Source of the DNA: an uncultured Ignavibacteria bacterium
Lineage (GTDB): Bacteria; Bacteroidota; Ignavibacteria; Kapaibacteriales; UBA961
Length of the DNA: 9,632 bases
Direction of reading: 5' to 3'
NCBI GenBank assembly: GCA_937868245.1
Contig: CALMMI010000233.1
Span: 1 to 9,632 of the forward strand
Positions within the stretch are counted from its first letter, which is position 1; every line of letters begins with the position of its first letter. Made by a program: the position numbers and the translations under genes. Below, piece by piece: positions 6,561 to 9,632 of the stretch. The notes beneath the pieces were generated by a model. It was given only the letters and a program-made list of their open reading frames with translations. It searched no databases and had not been told where the DNA came from.

Positions 6561-8618
6561 TCAGTTCAGTATTATCACCTTTTGAATATCATTAAACATA
6601 CCTGCATTTATCCTGCAAAAATATATCCCTGTCGGCAAGTCAAAATCAATAGAATATTCCCCTGCTTCCATATTTCCATCCATTACTATTTCTTTTAATG
6701 TTCCTGTATAATCATACAATTCTACACGTACATTGCCCGGTAAACCTACGCCGAAATTTACCCCATTTTCTTTGGTTGTAATGAAATAATTCTTCCCAGT
6801 GCTGCTCACAGTGCGGATTCTGCGTCCGCAAAACATACCCAGTTCCAGTGTATTGCCTTTGGAGGTTACTGTTTCACATGGCTCGATTGAGGCTGAATCT
6901 ACAGTCAGTTTCACAACAAAATTCGTATCGGTAGTATAGGGTAGAAATGAATTAAAGTTTAGGGTAACTGTCCCGTTTTCACCTGTGCCCGTTAGTGTGA
7001 GTTGCCCGCTCTTTTCATTTACGGTTGCTGTAATTCCAGTGCTCATTTGAACAATTGAGCCAAACTTTACTATCAAATCATCATAATCAAGATGGACTTT
7101 CCATATCGGTACTCCGCTCGGCACGTTCAATACTGTTTGGAACTGCTGACCGGGGATAACGGTAACAACCGAAGGGCTTAGAGTGAATGAGTATTCATTG
7201 CGTGGGTTCATTGTGACAATTACCGTATCTTGACTCGTGCATCCGGTGCTGTTTGTTACTGTAAGTATGTACTGCGTTGTTTCATTTGGTGTTGCAATCG
7301 GGTTGGATATTGTTGGATTGTCCAATCCTGTTGGAGGTTGCCAAGTGTATATGTTGCCGTCTTGGGGTGATACCCCAAGCTGTGTTAGGTCACCCTTACA
7401 GGGTGATTGGTCGGGTCCGGCATCTGCAAGTGGTGGTTGGGCTATATCCACTGTTACGTATGCGGAATCAACGCAAAAGCCACTTGATATTACTACTTTG
7501 TACTCTGTCTTTGAATTTATTGTGCATAACGGGTTTGCAATGTTTGGATCATCCAATCCATCAATCGGTGACCACTTATAAGTAGTTCCACCACTCGCTG
7601 ATAACCGTACACTCGTACCGGAACATACTGTTGTATCTTTCGATACTATCGCCTTAATATTCCCTACTGTTACAAGTACCGTATCCTTTGTGCTGCATCC
7701 GGTGCTGTTGGTTACTGTTAAGATGTATTCAGTTGTTACCGTTGGCGTGGCGTTCGGGTTTGATTTTCTCGGGTCGTCCAATCCTGTTACGGGTTGCCAA
7801 CTATATGTATTGCCGACTTGGGGAGCTGCACCAAGCTGTAGTGTTTCACCCTTACAGGGTGTTTGGTCTGCTCCTGCGTTAGCTACTGGGTATGGGGTTA
7901 CCGTTACTGTTACGGAGTCGAAATCTTCGCATGTGTTCCCGCTTGATACTCGTACTTTGTAGGTTGTGGTTATGTTTGGGGTTGCTATCGGGTTTGGGAT
8001 GTTCGGGTTATCCAAGCCTGTGATAGGTGACCATTCGTAGTCGCTGCCGCCACTTGCTAAAAGTTGGGCACTTGAGCCGATGCACATTGCTGTATCGTTT
8101 GATACGTTGACAGATATGCTGCCAGCTGAAACGAGAACCGTATCTCGTGCAATGCATCCGTGTGAACTTGTTACGGTCAGGATATATTTGGTTGTGCCTT
8201 TTGCTGTAGGGGTAACAGTCGGATTCGATTTGGTGGCATTATCTAAATTTATGGTCGGTCGCCATAGATACGTGTTGCCCGCTTCAGCGGGTGCTCCGAG
8301 TTCGGCGGATACACCGAGGCAAACCGTTTTGTCTGTGCCTGCTTCGGCTTTGGGATTTGGAAAAATTTCTGCATACAGAAGTGTTGAATCTGTGCCGTTC
8401 ACATTACTTACCTTTAGCCATACTCTGTTTGACCCTGATTGATTGAAAGTAACATATACTATACTGTCGGTACTTGTTGCAGGTGTGCCGTTTTCAAATT
8501 TCCACTCGCGTTTGGTGGGCTTCAGGGTACTGAGGTCGGTAAACTTCAATGTACTGCCTATACAACCGCTATCAGAAAAAGACTGGGCATGTGGAGGTGG
8601 GGGCGGGGGGGCATACAC
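6561..8618 (-). CDS. 3' part of frameshifted T9SS cargo: PKD/Ig-like repeats and sorting domain
   Basis: This open frame of 685 residues is the C-terminal part of a secreted protein. Order: polyproline linker (4-9), PKD domain (about 12-88, with CIGSTLKFTDLS and an REWKFENG strand), five Ig-like repeats (91-470), a cohesin-like beta domain (about 475-595, with VIPGQQFQTVLNV and LDYDDLIVKFG), and a C-terminal type IX sorting domain (about 605-685, with VRVELYDYTGTLKEIV, MEAGEYSIDFDLPTGIYFCRINAG and final KVIILN). Sorting-domain proteins cross the inner membrane with a signal peptide, then the outer membrane through T9SS. None is present here, and the only near start is a GTG inside the overlap, so this is not a complete gene. 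It continues the propeller-encoding frame upstream, from which it is separated by a -1 frame change at the C-tract at 8605-8611. A clear PNP motif, usual at the start of such sorting domains, is absent. Binding function is unknown. Confidence 0.85.
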   Translation of the reverse strand: MYAPPPPPPHAQSFSDSGCIGSTLKFTDLSTLKPTKREWKFENGTPATSTDSIVYVTFNQSGSNRVWLKVSNVNGTDSTLLYAEIFPNPKAEAGTDKTVCLGVSAELGAPAEAGNTYLWRPTINLDNATKSNPTVTPTAKGTTKYILTVTSSHGCIARDTVLVSAGSISVNVSNDTAMCIGSSAQLLASGGSDYEWSPITGLDNPNIPNPIATPNITTTYKVRVSSGNTCEDFDSVTVTVTPYPVANAGADQTPCKGETLQLGAAPQVGNTYSWQPVTGLDDPRKSNPNATPTVTTEYILTVTNSTGCSTKDTVLVTVGNIKAIVSKDTTVCSGTSVRLSASGGTTYKWSPIDGLDDPNIANPLCTINSKTEYKVVISSGFCVDSAYVTVDIAQPPLADAGPDQSPCKGDLTQLGVSPQDGNIYTWQPPTGLDNPTISNPIATPNETTQYILTVTNSTGCTSQDTVIVTMNPRNEYSFTLSPSVVTVIPGQQFQTVLNVPSGVPIWKVHLDYDDLIVKFGSIVQMSTGITATVNEKSGQLTLTGTGENGTVTLNFNSFLPYTTDTNFVVKLTVDSASIEPCETVTSKGNTLELGMFCGRRIRTVSSTGKNYFITTKENGVNFGVGLPGNVRVELYDYTGTLKEIVMDGNMEAGEYSIDFDLPTGIYFCRINAGMFNDIQKVIILN
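7209..8348 (-). repeat. Five Ig-like repeats in alternating A-B-A-B-A order
   Basis: Two related but distinct repeat types alternate. Type A occurs at 8121-8348, 7665-7883 and 7209-7427, with a pattern like AGxDQxPCKG, QLG, GNxYxWQP, GLDxPxxSNPxATP, TTxYILTVTNSTGC, DTVxVTV. Type B occurs at 7896-8120 and 7443-7664, with a pattern like VSxDTxxCxGxSxxLxASGG, YxWSPIxGLDxPNIxNP, TxYKVxxSSG, C, VTV. Each unit is about 73-77 residues with two cysteines, one near each end. The second and third A units are also visibly similar in DNA, so the array could recombine or collapse in assembly. They resemble PKD/Ig-like modules common in long Bacteroidota surface proteins. Confidence 0.85.
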
Positions 8619-9632
8619 CAGGCAATTGGGTTTGGTCCAGGTAGTGGTTTATTGAATATATAATCCATAAAATTGGGTAACCCCTGTTGTGCATCAGCTT
8701 TAGGTAGAAAATTTATTGCATAAGCTTTATAATTAAAAGCCGGACTCTTTTTATTTGGTTCTTCAATAACATCAAGTGCGCCAAATTCATTAACAATATA
8801 AATCCTTCCATCCGGTCCCAATTGTATTACACCTATTCCTATATTTCTTTGTGTTGTCATTAATGAATTTCTAATTTCTGCAGGAGTTTGCAAACTGACA
8901 TCGAATTGAAAGAGAAAAGATGAACCAAGGTTTTCAATATTGGTATGTCCTGTAACATAGAGTTTTGTATTATCAGGGGAAAATGCTACACCATTACATT
9001 CACGTATATTTTTCCCTAAACTTAAAGGGTTATAACCCCATACAGTACCTGTCTTTGGATTGAAATTAAATAATACTATCGCAGGTGTAGTAGTTGATGC
9101 AGCTATTATTGCTAGCTTTGTTCTGTCTGGTGAAATTTTCATAGAACCGAAATAGGAACGTGTATTAAATATACCATACTCTCCAGCTTCCGGACCATAA
9201 TCTGATATAACAGGTATCGGATTTACTCCTTCTGTCGTAACGTGAAATGAATAAATCTCACTTTTTCTTTGGTGACATGTAACCACCCAAAACCCTGTAC
9301 CGGAACAGTCAAGCGTTGCAGTCATCTTTTCAGGAATACTATCAATAAGGGGAATGTTTTTTTGGATAACTTCACCGTCTGGATTTTCAAGACTGGCAAC
9401 AGTATAATGAAGTTTTATCGTTTTAATTCTGTTGTTCACAGGTGATAAATCAGGGGCAGTAAAAATGTAGAATAATTTATCATTACCGGGATTAGGAACT
9501 ATTACCACTCCTTGACAAGATGACGTTCCGCTCAATAATCCTGTACCATTTTTCATAACTTCGTGCTTACGGTTCCAAACTGTTTCGCCGTCAGTATAAA
9601 ACTGTAAATCACCGGTCATTTTAGCTGAAATG
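8558..9632 (-). CDS. 5' part of the same T9SS cargo: beta-propeller region, partial
   Basis: The frame is open to the right edge, reading ISAK before the first in-window ATG (9617-9619). That ATG lies just before the conserved LQFYTDGETVWNRKHEVM block, so the real start is outside the window. The visible protein matches the propeller found at the N-terminus of many Bacteroidota gliding-motility-associated and PKD proteins: VIVPNPGNDKLFYIFTAPD, EKMTATLDCSGTGFWVVTCH, SFHVTTEGVNPIPVISDYG, MKISPDRTKLAII, GVAFSPDNTKLYVTGH, IQLGPDGRIYIVNE and closing GLPNFMDYIF. After ...NPIAWCMPP the frame departs from the family: the last 14 or so residues (HLHMPSLFLIAVV) look like out-of-frame read-through to a TAG at 8558-8560. 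The natural continuation is the frame ending at 6561. Spliced together, the in-window protein is about 1,023 residues. Predicted location is outer surface or extracellular. Confidence 0.85.
   Translation of the reverse strand, partial: ISAKMTGDLQFYTDGETVWNRKHEVMKNGTGLLSGTSSCQGVVIVPNPGNDKLFYIFTAPDLSPVNNRIKTIKLHYTVASLENPDGEVIQKNIPLIDSIPEKMTATLDCSGTGFWVVTCHQRKSEIYSFHVTTEGVNPIPVISDYGPEAGEYGIFNTRSYFGSMKISPDRTKLAIIAASTTTPAIVLFNFNPKTGTVWGYNPLSLGKNIRECNGVAFSPDNTKLYVTGHTNIENLGSSFLFQFDVSLQTPAEIRNSLMTTQRNIGIGVIQLGPDGRIYIVNEFGALDVIEEPNKKSPAFNYKAYAINFLPKADAQQGLPNFMDYIFNKPLPGPNPIAWCMPPRPHLHMPSLFLIAVV
8605..8611 (-). other. Homopolymer frameshift site (C7 on the minus strand)
   Basis: On the minus strand the codons are ATG CCC CCC CGC CCC CAC in the propeller frame. 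One extra C, or a -1 slip within the C7 run, gives ATG CCC CCC CCG CCC CCA CCT CCA CAT GCC, joining the propeller to the PKD domain through a polyproline linker. A second run, C5, lies directly after it at 8599-8603, separated by one G. Possible explanations are a sequencing or assembly error, a true inactivating mutation, a phase-variable tract, or translational/transcriptional slippage. The first is the simplest. Confidence 0.85.

Noticed and set aside
7390..7406. Hairpin TCACCC-TTACA-GGGTGA, and a similar one at 7847-7861
   Set aside because: Both lie inside the type A repeats at the codons for the conserved PCKG motif. They recur because the protein motif recurs and have no T-tract, so they are not terminators.
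7237..8442. Several plus-strand open frames (about 7237-7581, 7690-7962 and 8080-8442)
   Set aside because: They are antisense to the Ig-like repeats and recur with the same period as the coding repeats, so they are by-products of repeated codons on the minus strand.
6561..8618. Treating the repeat/sorting-domain frame as a separate complete gene starting at GTG 8616-8618
   Set aside because: It would lack a signal peptide although it ends in a type IX sorting domain, its start lies inside the codons of the upstream frame, and the polyproline linker joins both frames naturally.

Overview
The window looks like a chromosomal piece from the Bacteroidota/Chlorobiota (FCB) group. Three things suggest this: two TonB-dependent outer-membrane receptors, one of the type with an N-terminal carboxypeptidase-like regulatory domain and a C-terminal 'outer membrane beta-barrel 3' region; a very large secreted protein with a gliding-motility-type propeller, PKD/Ig-like repeats and a type IX secretion (T9SS) C-terminal sorting domain; and weak or absent Shine-Dalgarno sequences. 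The exact lineage cannot be fixed by reading alone.

Layout. Positions 1-268 are intergenic and hold a perfect 16-bp hairpin and, next to it, a larger imperfect palindrome built from TGATT units. Positions 269-2692 (minus) encode an intact TonB-dependent receptor. Positions 2693-3019 are a divergent promoter region. Positions 3020-5245 (plus) encode a second TonB-dependent receptor of the CirA/BtuB-like type. It is followed after 33 bases by a cystathionine gamma-lyase/synthase-family PLP enzyme (5279-6433, plus), probably in the same transcript. A strong bidirectional hairpin terminator (6493-6527) separates this from the convergent minus-strand gene that fills 6561-9632.

That last gene is the most notable item. 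It reads as one cargo protein of more than 1,000 residues: beta-propeller, PKD domain, five Ig-like repeats in A-B-A-B-A order, a cohesin-like domain and a T9SS sorting domain. In this sequence it is broken into two reading frames at a run of seven C (minus strand) at 8605-8611. One extra C, or a -1 slip, restores a continuous frame through a polyproline linker. The 5' end lies outside the window.

The genes fit a cell-envelope theme: two TonB-powered outer-membrane importers and an exported surface or extracellular protein, with one cytoplasmic sulfur-amino-acid enzyme. I see no CRISPR array, insertion sequence, tRNA or rRNA. No clearly new multi-gene system can be claimed; the frameshifted cargo gene, the paired motif between the divergent receptors and the left-end palindromes are the best leads.
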